In this document: piece by piece, positions 11,392-21,400 of the stretch
Numbering within the stretch: the first letter of the stretch is position 1
Layout: each line of letters starts with the position of its first letter
Source: Leucogyrophana mollusca
Lineage: Eukaryota; Basidiomycota; Agaricomycetes; Boletales
Direction of reading: 5' to 3'
Assembly: GCA_021014945.1 (NCBI GenBank)
Contig: MU266328.1
Span: forward strand, 124,001-188,000
Length of the DNA: 64,000 nt
Program-made: the position numbers and the translations under genes
Notes under the pieces: generated by a model
The model's database searches: none
What the model saw: only the letters and a program-made list of their open reading frames with translations
Told to the model about the DNA's origin: nothing

Positions 11392-13448
11392 TCATTGACC
11401 AACAACGTCCTTCAGCTGCGTTTTCGGAATTGCCTCAGGGTATGCTCTCCTTGCCAGCCGCACCTTCGTAGCCTGCTCGAACGCATATGCGTACCCTATA
11501 AGTTGAACCTCGCTATAAGCCGTGCCCAAGAATACTATGCCGAATGGGAGGCCAGGTGCCGTCTGGAGCAATGGCATGAGTGGAGACGGCCATGGCTTCG
11601 GTTCTGTGGTATCCGGCTGGAACCCAAGTGGTACTAACATGCACCGATCAGGTTTACAAGTTCTAGAGGAAATTAGAGTACATTAGACACAGACCTGTCA
11701 CAGCGGGGTAGCCAGCGATGGCTGGAGGGGTCGAAGCCCAATCTGTCGGAAGAATGATGGCATCAAGATTGTACTTCTTAAGCGTAGCATCGATGCCTCT
11801 GGTGCGACCGAGATCCAAATCATCAGCGAGAGCCGCATAGTATGCATCATCGACAGTCGTCTTTTCGGACGTGATAAACCTGTTAAACGATTGTTAGTAT
11901 GTGGGAATATAAAACCAATTGAGTAAGGGCAAGGCTGACTGTGATTGGTCCTCGTGATACGGGGGGTAGAGTTCAAGATCAGCATGGGACGAGTTGAAGG
12001 CAATCAGGTCCGCGAGGTCTTTCACACCGGTTGGCACCTCGACAAGGCCATCGATATATGTCTTTATGTCAACCTGCGAAGCACCAGATCTTTAGTCTTG
12101 TGGATACGGGATGCCAGGCCAAGCCACGAAATACCGACCTTGAAATCTACAGCCAATACAATGTTTTCGCTATTCGACTGTTTGATTTCCCCGCCGTCTG
12201 CGAAATCCGCAGGATCAACTATCTCTGCTCCTAACTGGCGGAAGGTCTCGAGCGATGTGTCGAATGCCGCTTGGATGGCTTTATCCTCTTCGAAAAATGA
12301 ACGCGGGACACCAAGTCGCGCTCCCTTGAGGGCGTCCAGATTGAGTGCCGCCATGTAATCTGGAATAGTCTTCGGCTGAGATAGTGTAGCTTCGTCCATA
12401 GGGTCGGGTCCGGCGATCACTGACAGAATTATCGCGGCATCCGTGACAGACCGACACATGGGACCAGCGGTGTCTTGATTGTGAGAAATCGGGATCACTG
12501 CAAAGTGCAATCCTAAGCGACTTATAAGCAAATAGTGAGAGCAAGTAGAAGCCCACCTCCCGCTCGCGATGTCAGCCCGACCGTTGGCTTGATTCCTACG
12601 ATGTTGTTCTTACTACTGGGTGAAATGATGGAACCGTCCGTTTCTGTACCAAGAGAGCCTGCAGCCAGGCCGATAGCCATAGCGATGCCGCTTCCCGTGC
12701 TCGAGCCTGAAGCGTCGGCATTGGGGTAGTATGGGCAAGTGGCCTGGCCGCCGCGACCCGACCACCCGTTTGGTACCTGCCCTCGCATGTTCGCCCACTC
12801 AGAAAGGTTCGACTTGCCGATAAAGATGGCTCCAGCCGCACGAAGCTTTGCAGCGACAAATGCATCGCGGGGAACGACGGAGCCGAGAAGAGCATGGGAG
12901 CCTGCGAACGACGTTAGCAAATAGTTGGCCAGTCCTTGATTGATACGAGGAGAAAAGACCTGCCTGCAGTTGTGTTCATGCCTGGATAGAAAATGAGATG
13001 AGATCCTATCAAGAGGCAGAATTCCTACCTTCCTCGTGCAGTGTTGCGATGTTATCTTTCAATAAGATAGGGATACCATGCAGGGGTCCACGACTGCCCT
13101 TCTCCTGTCGCTCCAGATCCAATGCAGCGGCTTGTGTCAGGGCTTTCGGGTTGGTCTCAATCACTGCATGCAGCGCAGGACCTTCGAGGTTTACTTCTTC
13201 AATCCTCGCCAAGTACGCCTGATAAAGCGTGACTCAAACTATTACGGAAGCTGCATGAAAGCGCACATTCTTACCTTGACGAGGTCGACACTGGTGAAGG
13301 ACCCTTGCTGGAGGCCTGATTGAAGGTCTTCGATGGAGGCTTCGTAAAGATCGGGAAATCCACCCAGACTATCGGACGGCATTTCGTGCTTAGGCATGTC
13401 ACCAGGCATGATCAGGGATTGCAGAAATCGGAGCACGGCGAAGGTCAT
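11392..13448 (-). CDS. Amidase signature family hydrolase
   Basis: Serine hydrolase of the amidase signature family, which cleaves carboxamides through a Ser-cisSer-Lys triad. Eight exons: 13448-13275, 13218-13029, 12981-12964, 12901-12557, 12512-12139, 12073-11940, 11879-11695, 11633-11392. They sum to 1,662 nt, or 553 residues, the usual fungal size. Catalytic elements visible: GIPILLKDNI (Lys), DASGSSTGSG (cis-Ser region) and GTETDGSI (nucleophile Ser region), followed by GIKPTVGLTSRAG and ISHNQDTAGPM. Exon 3 is an 18-nt microexon encoding MNTTAG. The intron after it starts with GC (GCAGGT) and ends CAG, and no GT donor preserves the frame. I see no signal peptide, so a cytosolic enzyme is likely. 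The C-terminus PLGFQPDTTEPKPWP is typical of the fungal subgroup. The substrate is unknown. It is convergent with secreted protein copy 1. Confidence 0.93.
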
Positions 13449-14436
13449 GCAGTCTTGGGGTCCAGTTGTTCGATCGGACAGCGGGAAGGAAACAACGAGA
13501 TCGCTGTATCGTGAACCCTTAGTTCTGAATCCTCAACTTTTCAAAATGCCAGTACTTACATTTCGACTCCTTGCTATCTTTCCACTGGTAGCAGAAAGAC
13601 ACAGTATTCCCAGCGCCTCCGCCCTATCAGCATTCCTGACTCGAAAGCTGCACACGAGCATATGGGACGTGACTTTAATTAAAGACGCGCCTTCCACAAA
13701 TACCCTGCCAAGCACGACCTTGGTGTGCTGTGGCATGTAGTAGAATGTGGAGCACTGTGGGCGAGCGACGCCCCAAAGACTGTAGATGCCTCTTCGCGTC
13801 ACTCATCTTGGCACCAGGGAGTGCACCAGACGAATATCCCGGATCCAAAGGGGTCCGTGTGTGGTATCGAAAAGTGAAAGGTGTCACCTATGCACAATTT
13901 CAATTTCAGGCTTTCGCATAGGACGAGCGGTCGTACCAACAAACGGACATCTACGACAGGTCTGAGAGGAAGTTTCATGCACAAAACAACAAAACAACGA
14001 ACTAAAGAGAGACGTAAAAACTATGTAATGGCAGATGCAAGGTCTATTTTCGTCATTAAACAATAGAAAAGAGCACGGTCCGCGCTGGACTTTACAACTG
14101 TGGGAATCGCGAGACCATAAAGATATAATCTGATTGGCTGCCTTTAAAAGTCTGTGGACCTGGGACTTTTCCACGGTCCGTCCATGCCCAGCACAGCTCG
14201 ACTCCTGTCTGCCTCGAGCCAAGCTTCAAGGCTCGAGACACCACAGCTAATGTCTCTCCTTTTCCACCACCACTTCTCCTCTTCCTCATACCCAGGTAAT
14301 TTTCTGATCAGTATTTTATGCTCTCTCTTTTTTTGGACTGATATATTATCCCTTTCACAGCACCATATGATAATTTAGGTATCTATGTAGGTAAACTGGT
14401 AGAATTTGTATGTCTAATACATGTGAGAAATCAGCA

Positions 14437-14600
14437 AGGATTATTGGATCCATTACAAACATGACAGGGGCTACAGGACATACTAAGTGATCTATCTAAT
14501 AGGGTATTGAACAATGGGTTGAGATAACATTTCAGTATACAGGAGGGATTGGGATGTGGGCAAATGATGTGCTTGGTTATTTGTGCTATCCAAGAAATTC
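14437..14600. repeat. Degenerate direct repeat, unit 1
   Basis: About 165 bp resembling 15189-15360. Shared words include ATTGGATCCATTACAAA, GGGGCTACAG and TGGTTATTTGTGCT. Estimated identity is around 70% with indels. It is inside the putative insertion. Confidence 0.7.
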
Positions 14601-15188
14601 CAACATAAACCCATAGGTGTCCCAAGGCTAACCCACACCTGTACTCACAGAAACCCCCGCCTGCAGATAAGGGTTCTGGTGTGGGTATTGACAAATCTAA
14701 GGAATTCCGGAGTTAGGCAGATAACGACTGTATTCACCTAAGGAATTCCAGAGTTAGTCCAGAACTATGGTACAGTTAGTAAAGTAGCAATCCTAAGTGA
14801 ATATAAACTGCTCACCTCAGCCAGTGCCCAGAGTTAGGCAGATAACGACTGAGGTGTACTACAGTAAAAACAAAGCTATATATAGGGCGGAGGTACCACT
14901 CGCTTAGTACCATAGAGAACAGAGCACAATGGAGTGTGTGACAATAGTGCTCTGCACAATGGTACACTAACTCCGGATGGTCCAGAGTTGGAGTGCAACT
15001 CCTAAGTCTGGAGTTGATCGGACCATAAATCCTGAGTGTCGGAACGACTCAGAGTTAATGGGTTTTGACAGGTATGGGTATCAACCCACACAGGTTTTAG
15101 TACCCAAGGTAGTACACAATCTTACTCACCTGTTTGAGGTGTGGTCCATGTTAGAATCTTCCAAATGCACACAAGAAAGTGGTAAGGT

Positions 15189-15360
15189 AATATTGGATCC
15201 ATTACAAATGTGACGGGGCTACAGCAAGTGCTAAGTGAGCTATTTAATACAGCAGTTGAGTCACAATAAGTAAGATAAGTAAAAATAAATATCGTAGTTG
15301 GGCAGGTGATGTACCTGGTTATTTGTGCTGACTATGAAATTGCGACAGCACCCTGGATGC
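15189..15360. repeat. Degenerate direct repeat, unit 2
   Basis: Second copy of the repeat at 14437-14600, in the same orientation, about 750 bp apart. The pair could be worn terminal repeats of an older element nested in the insert, or an internal duplication; no retroelement ORF lies between them. Confidence 0.7.
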
Positions 15361-15978
15361 AGGTGAGATGCATGGGGTACGGGTGAAACATCAACAACAA
15401 ACCTGAGCTGTTGTGAAATCCAGTTCCTATGGTGCTTCCCAGGGAACTCCAGACAAAAGGATAAGCATAGGAACTGAGATAAAGGGATACAGACTAGATC
15501 CGGAGTGGAAGGGAACCTTGGCTTCAACTTATGAGTGAAACATACAGAGGATCCAATGAGGTGATTTTCAGTCTGATGGACCAGTGGAGTGTCTGGAGGG
15601 ACTGGAGTTGGAATGACAAGTCAAGAAATTGTTAAGTCCAGCAAATGGTTGACGGAGACATCCAAGGGGTGCAGAAGCATCTGGAAGGGACTCAGAGTGG
15701 ATATAGCTGCAGCGGGTGTGTGGCTGCATTGGATATGACAGTCATTAGGTGTGCTTGAGATATCTGGGCCTTACCTGTACCCACGTCCACCAGTACCCAT
15801 ACCCAGGACCTGCACAGGTTACCCCTACCCATGCTATTCCCTATTGGCAGGACACTTCGGATGGGCTTACTGTGATATTGTCTATCCAGAAGTTCTTCTT
15901 GATTGATATAATATGTTTTGTATTATTTGTATGACTCTATATTTCCTCCAATGAAAAAATTGTCCATTTTAAAATAGA

Positions 15979-16009
15979 GACCCACGCTTGCGCGGGTCCC
16001 CAGTGCTAG
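15979..16009 (+). other. Helitron-type 3' hairpin and CTAG end
   Basis: Two 9-nt arms around a TT loop (GACCCACGC / GCGCGGGTC; eight of nine pairs), then CCCAGTG and CTAG, next base T. The spacing of hairpin to CTRR and the insertion before T agree with known Helitron termini. Confidence 0.6.
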
Positions 16010-17632
16010 TACATATATGACGACCAACCGTTTGTAAGTGGAACCGAGGCTATAAAACCCGCCTGCGGAAATCGACCTCATTATCGAGCCATCCACATCG
16101 TCGAACCTCGTCAGCACGCATACGACGATGCCTTTCCGCGGACTCGGGTGTTCGACCAGCATCGTTCCAGAAGAAAGTCTTCACGTCATGGAATTGTGAG
16201 TGGGTCATACATGATACAGTTCAGAGCTCAGGCCGACCCACTTTCTTGCTGCGAAGAGAGGTTCGATAACACCGGTCGGGTCGGGCAACCTGTCGTCTTC
16301 AGGTCCCCCGCGGAGCGTCGCATACTCATCACTTTGAAACAGTCGTCCTGCTTTGACAGAATCAGCTTCCGGAAAACCTAATGGGATCCGCTTTGACGAT
16401 GCCAGGAAACTCGAAGGAACTGCGTCAATTGCACAGGTTTCCGGCTTCAGCTTCAGGCTCTAAAAACAGGCTCTAACACTGACAGGCCTCCGACATTGAT
16501 AGTATCTCAACGGGGCCGTCCGCAGGGTCGATGGCTTGTTCCCCTAGCTCGCCAGCGTGTTGTGGGGTCGGATCACAACTGACGGCAGAATACTTCAGCA
16601 TTTTGCCCGTGCCCACATCGTTATACTCCCCTGCCAATTTGCAGCAAGTCACCTGGACATGTATAATCGACACGCTCAACTATGCACTCTGTGGGGCTCG
16701 TCGAATATGGGGCTCTTAGGCCAGCGCCCGCGGAGGCAAGTGGGTTGTCGCACATAGACCCCGATCGGCCGGTCTATATAATCCCTGTCGGCGAGGTAGC
16801 GATCCTCGAGCGGAAAGCACAAATCCCCCTCAGGTTCGTGGTCATCCGAGTTTCGTCCACTTGCGCCCGGCAGCCTCTTTACCACCCCGCAGACACACGA
16901 TGTTTTCCAAGCCCACCGCCCTCCTTTCCTTCGTCGCCGCCGCCACCCTCGCAAGCGCCTCGACCTGCACCAACACAAAGGGCTTGCGCGCGGACCAATG
17001 GGAGCTCAAAGTCTCCAGCGCGACCAACTGTCGGTACATCGAGGGCGAGCCCGCTTTCTACGCTGGGGCCTTGGAAAAGGGATGCTATGGCTGCTACGAG
17101 CTGAGCTCGCATGTGCGGGGCAAATTGCGGTCCTTTGCCTTCACCGCTGGGAACTCCTATGACCTAAGGCTCTACAAAGACTCACGTGCGTATTCGGGCT
17201 TGGCTCTGCGAGTTTACTGCGTGCTTACGAGAGCTGTTGTGGCTAGGATGCAAGGAACTCATCAGTGCGCAGTGTTCTTCATGTCTGACATCGAGGCGTT
17301 GACTGAATCGTCCTTTCTTAGCGCACAGCCATGGCAAATGGCTAAAGCCGGACACGCACAGTAAAGGCACGAAATATCCCGAGAGCGAGACGGTGGCATT
17401 CAATGTCTGCAAGACCTAGCGCCTTGACGAAGGGCGAGGCGGGGCTGGGGAATGGCGGGATGGGAGCTGTATAGTAGTCTGATCCATTGGGGCCTTGAGA
17501 TGTTCCTATATAAATCCAGAAGCTGAAAGAGGTTGCAGACTGACTGGGCGGGCTTCGGGCGGTGAGGGGGGCGCCGTTCTGACATGATACTTGAACTGCT
17601 CGCTGAGTTTGCAAGATTCGTCAACAGTGCAG
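16010..17632. repeat. Segmental duplication, copy B
   Basis: Direct-orientation copy of 9543-11286, carrying the second small secreted protein gene. Homology begins right after the putative Helitron 3' end and runs past the stop codon to about 17632. Confidence 0.85.
16900..17419 (+). CDS. Small secreted six-cysteine protein, copy 2
   Basis: Paralogue of the gene at 10552-11068 and equally unrecognised. Exons 16900-17185, 17247-17264 and 17322-17419 have exactly the same lengths (286, 18 and 98 nt) and encode 133 residues. By my alignment nine residues differ between the two proteins (positions 6, 10, 31, 53, 57, 59, 86, 127 and 133). All six cysteines, the signal peptide and the GCYGCYEL motif are kept, and most changes are mild (for example Asp to Glu at 59); Pro to Phe at 53 is the strongest. 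Intron 2 is 57 nt in both copies and intron 1 is 61 nt here against 58 nt. Both copies look intact, so both may be expressed. Core promoter TATATAAT at 16775-16782. Confidence 0.85.
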
Positions 17633-17889
17633 GCTCTCCACCGCAACCTCCGAGTGGGTTAAAACCCTGGCCGTGGCCGAAATGAAGCTCGTGGTATGTG
17701 CCTTCACATTCGTAGAATCACGCGACGCTGGCCTTGGACATGTGTCTCTGACACGGTGCAGGACGATGATTGATCAACGCTCAGCGCCAGCACGTGAAGA
17801 GACCGCGTACTAGATAACGACAGGTCCTGGGGAGGAAAATCATCGGTTCGCTGTGCATTGACAGCCGAGTTCGCCATCCCCTGCATGAG

Positions 17890-19230
17890 TAAGTAGCTTC
17901 ATTCTGACATTCATGCGCAGTACATGTTCAAGTATACAAGTTAAAGTCAGGTTTGGGATGGTTTGCAACTCTAGGTGCGATTTCTTTGAGTTTCTTTGCC
18001 ACCTGCGTGGCACACTTGTGCGATAGGTTACCCATTTTTTGACCGTTGCTGCCCGACGAACATTGAATAGTGTTGCCGTCGAGGTGGGTCGATTCGAGGT
18101 AAATCCCGCTCCGGTTCGAAAATGCGTCATTTCGTGTCACATTGTAAGCCTGGGTGCCAGTAGGAAGGCCTCTGAGTGCTTGTCGGGTCACTGTGTGGTG
18201 CCCTCCTATTGTTTTTGATGCCCATACCGCGCTGGGGTAGATGTCGAGAGAGCTGGCTAGGCCTCAAGTTGATGTGTCGGTGATACATAGCTCTGTGCGA
18301 TGCCTGAGATGCACAGCTACAATGAGCGCCGGTAGCTGATAAGATCTAAGGGGCGGGCCTGTGGGAGTCGAGATGCCGTACTTTGAATGAACTTCGGCCC
18401 ACTTCGAATTTTCGGGGTCGCATGAACTGGGCACGGAATTCCAGTTCGATCCAACTCGCGGCGACACTACTGGTGGGGGGTCGATGGTAGGGGATTTGAG
18501 CGGAACGAGGGGCCAAGTCAAGGGAGAGAACGGCGCGAACTGCGAGACGTTGGCGACTGGGAGTACTCTCGGGGTAACTTCTCCTGGGTGCAAAGTGGGC
18601 CCGCCGTGCGCATCAGAGGCTATCCTAGGAGGGTCTTGTTGGCGCGATGAGTCGGGGCTGACAGGGTCGTGCGCCGGTGGTGGGGCGCGCCGCCCACGGG
18701 AAGGGAGTAGAAAAGGGCGTCGCGGTTCCTGACAGCGCTGGAAGGCTGGTGATTTGCACTGCCAGACTGTGGGGCTGCGTTCCTGGCGGGACTGGCAAGG
18801 GTTGTGATTATCAATGATGATGACAGGGGGCGATGAGCGTGTATATAATGTGCGAGGCGGGATGTATATAATTGAGATAATACATTCATTGTGCAGGGAC
18901 AGAAAGGGGTGTTTGGATGGCGGGAACTGAGGAAGGGCTGATACGGATTTGCAGGGGCGAGGAAGGGGAGACAAGGTCCATCGGAGGGGGTCAGGTAATA
19001 TCAATGATATCGCGACGTAGCGCCGGGCAAGACCATCCGCGAAAGGACATTCCGCGGCGGAGTCCGTGCGCTCGATAGGATCACGGGTTACACGGCAGGA
19101 AGAGCAGGCTTGACTCACATTTAATGCCTCAGCGCTCGTGAGTTGGTTGAACCTGGCGGGCAAGCGGCACCTCTTGGTGAATGGCGCTCCTCGCTCATGA
19201 TGAGTGCACCTGGCGCACTTTGCAGGTGAG
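17890..19230. repeat. Diverged repeat array, unit A
   Basis: Longest of three direct units. Landmarks shared with unit B: GTAGCTTCATTC at the left edge; CCACCTGCGTGGCACACT; CGAGGGGCCAAGTCAAGGG; TCTCCTGGGTGCAAAGTGGG. Landmarks shared with units B and C: GACAGCGCTGG, GAGATAATACATTCATT and the right-end tract GGGCAAGCGGCACCTCT with TGAATGGCGCTCC. It may carry an old non-coding element or decayed gene. Confidence 0.65.
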
Positions 19231-19232
19231 GG

Positions 19233-19571
19233 TGTTGGAACTTGGGAAGATGGCTACAATTGATAAATGAATCGAGGATGGTCGACGAAGCAACAACCAA
19301 TGGCTAGGACACACCGGATCCAAGCAGCCAAAGTCTTGGTATGAAGGAGGATCACACTAATATGAGCAAAGCAGTTTCCAATGCACAGGAAAAGCGAGAC
19401 ACTCACGGGCGTCGGTGCTCCACTTTGCGCTCAGGTTCTGGGAGCTGGGGGTTGAGGACGTGACTGCGGCGCTGTATGGCGAGCCCGAGACTCTGAACGA
19501 ACGACGCGAGAAGGCCAATGAAGATAGCTAGTGGTATTGATATACCTTCGTTGGTGACGGCTGTGGGGACG
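19233..19571 (-). pseudogene. Truncated inverted copy of the NIPA Mg2+ transporter gene
   Basis: On the minus strand this 339-bp segment aligns end to end with 7022-7360 of the NIPA gene: most of exon 1 from PTAVTN onward, intron 1, the 20-nt exon 2, intron 2 and the first bases of exon 3. About 20 mismatches give roughly 94% identity. Introns are present, so it is a DNA-level copy, not a retrocopy. It lacks the start codon, promoter and the rest of the protein, so it cannot encode a transporter. In the exon 1 part only three bases differ and all three change an amino acid (Gly to Glu, Gly to Ala, Ser to Pro), while intron 1 has more changes including an indel. It sits exactly between repeat unit A and 260 bp of unique sequence. 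Confidence 0.9.
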
Positions 19572-19827
19572 TGTATTCTTCCTCTTTTGGTCACGACGCG
19601 TGTGGCGTTTTCACTGCTAGAGGCCCTAATTCCAAGGTTGTGCAATTGTACCATTCGTTTTGCAAACTTTCTGTTGCAGCTCAGCCGCAGAGCTCAAATA
19701 GCACACGCTCGTGTAGCCAGCAGCTTAGTGCACAGGGGCGTTAAATGCCGGGGTGGAAGGGTTTCGTGGCTGCTGAGTTATTCAAGGTTTCGCAATCGCA
19801 AAAGTCTTGCGTTGCGCATCCAATATG

Positions 19828-20790
19828 TGGTAGTAGCTTCATTCACGCGTGCACATGCATGTTCAATGAAAGTTGAATTCGGATTCGCGTTGGTTGGTTT
19901 GCAACTGGGGTGTGAGATTTCTTTGCCACCTGCGTGGCACACTAGTGCAATCCTTTACTCGATTTTGGACCATTGCTGCCTGATGAAGGGTCGATGGTGG
20001 AAGTGATCGGAACGAGGGGCCAAGTCAAGGGAGAGAACGACGCGAACCAAGAGTCGTTGTCGACTGGGAGTGCTTTCAGGGGTAATTTCTCCTGGGTGCA
20101 AAGTGGGCCTTTCGTGCGCATCGGAGACTATCCTAGGAGGGTCTCGACGAGTCGAGGCTGACAGGGTCGTGCGACGGTGGTAGGGGCGCCCCGCCCACGG
20201 AAAAGCAGAGAAACGAGTGTCGCGGTTTCTGACAGCGCTGGAAGGCTGGTGATTTGCACTGTCAGACTGTGGGCTACTGTGGGGTTGCGTTCCTGTTTCT
20301 ATGAACTGAGAATCGGGCCAAGAACAGGGCTGGTAAGGGTCGTGTTTATCAATAATCATGACAGGTGGGGAGACGGGCATGTATACTGTGTGCGAGGCGG
20401 GATGAGTTCTGATGAGTTTTAATTGAGATAATACATTCATTGTGCAGGACAGAGGGTATGGATGCAGGAATTGAGGAAGGGCTGATGTGGATTTGCGAGG
20501 GGTGAGGAAGAATTGAGAGGTGTGGTAATGATGGCACGAAGCAGCGTCGGGAAAGGACGTCTTAAAAAGGACATTCCGTAGTGGAGTCCGTGCGCTCGAC
20601 GGGACCAAGAGGTACGTGGCAGGAAGGGCAGGCTTGACTCACATTCAATGCCTCAGGCATCAGCGCTCGTGCGTTGGCCGAAGTTGGCGGGCAAGCGGCA
20701 TCTCTTGGTGAATGGCGCTCCTCGCTGACGATGCGTGCAATTGACACGCCTTGCAGGTTGTGACCTCGGCATGGGGGCTTTCCCGGTCGT
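19828..20790. repeat. Diverged repeat array, unit B
   Basis: Direct copy of unit A, shorter by internal deletions. It starts with GTAGCTTCATTC and ends with the GGGCAAGCGGCATCTCT and TGAATGGCGCTCC landmarks followed by GTGACCTCGGCATGGG. Confidence 0.65.
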
Positions 20791-21400
20791 GCAAGGGCGT
20801 CGCGGTTTCTGACAGCGCTGGGAGGGTTGTTGATTGCGTTCCTGTCTCTATGACTTGAGAAATGAGCCAAGGACAAGATTGGCAAGGGTCGTGATTATCA
20901 ATGACAGGAGCATATATAAGTATATTGTGTGCGAGGCGGGATAGTGGCGGGATGGGTTATTTGAGATAATATATTCATTCATTGGGCAGGGACAGGAGAA
21001 AGAAGCTTAAGAGGGTTTGGATGCAGGAGGGGCTGATGCGGATTTGCAGGGGGCGAGGATCCGCAAAGAATTGAGGGGAGTCAAGGTCCATCAGAGGGGT
21101 GTGGTAATATTGATGATGGCGTGAAGTACATAGCGTCGGGCAGGAACGTCTTAAAAAGGACATTCTGTATGCGCTCGATGGGATCACGAGTTACGACGTG
21201 GCGGGAAGAGCAAGCTTGACTCAAATTTAATGCTTCAGCGCTAGAAAGAGGCACCCACCTCCTGCGAACCACCACAAAGAGGAGTTCGATGCGCTGGTGG
21301 GCAAGCGGCACCTCTAGTGAATGGCGCTCCCCGCTGATGAAAGTCCCTGGCGCACCTTGTGGGTTGTGACCTCGGCATGGGTGCTTTCCCGAGGGAGGAC
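20790..21400. repeat. Diverged repeat array, unit C (5'-truncated)
   Basis: It lacks the left half of units A and B. It keeps GTTTCTGACAGCGCTGG, GAGATAATATATTCATT, the GGGCAAGCGGCACCTCT right-end tract and the GTGACCTCGGCATGGG trailer shared with unit B. Confidence 0.6.

Larger units (their letters stand above)
14058..16009. mobile_element. Putative non-autonomous Helitron-like insertion
   Basis: The right end shows the three hallmarks of a Helitron 3' terminus: a 20-nt hairpin GACCCACGCTTGCGCGGGTC at 15979-15998 with one mismatch and a TT loop, a 7-nt spacer, then CTAG at 16006-16009 followed by T. Immediately after it the sequence resumes homology with copy A of the secreted-protein duplication. 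Left of the insert, 14028-14057 matches 9543-9572 (about 25 of 28 positions), which is the sequence expected just upstream of that resumption. No Rep/helicase ORF is present, so it would be non-autonomous. The 5' TC end is not resolved, so the left boundary is an estimate. Confidence 0.5.
13449..16899. other. Gene-free, repeat-bearing region between amidase and secreted protein copy 2
   Basis: I see no supported gene in about 3.4 kb. From 14060 to 16009 the sequence is relatively AT-rich and contains a promoter-like stretch with a short ATG ORF and donor at about 14250-14300, degenerate direct repeats (14437-14600 and 15189-15360), short repeated elements near 14709 and 14830, a TATATATA box at about 14876 and a Helitron-like 3' end at 15979-16009. 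From 16010 the segment is the upstream part of duplication copy B, ending in the promoter TATATAAT at 16775-16782. Confidence 0.6.

Noticed and set aside
14437..15360. LTR retrotransposon
   Set aside because: The direct repeats are too diverged, have no TG...CA ends that I can define, and there is no gag-pol ORF between or near them.
18003..18130. Possible tRNA near GGTTCGAAAA and several GGTTCGA words elsewhere
   Set aside because: No matching A box, acceptor stem or anticodon arm could be folded around any of them. I found no tRNA or rRNA in the window.
18264..19163. 299-codon minus-strand ORF in repeat unit A
   Set aside because: It is Pro/Ser/Arg-rich with no domain. The corresponding parts of units B and C have frame breaks, though a 20-residue patch is similar in unit B. 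Not enough to call a gene.
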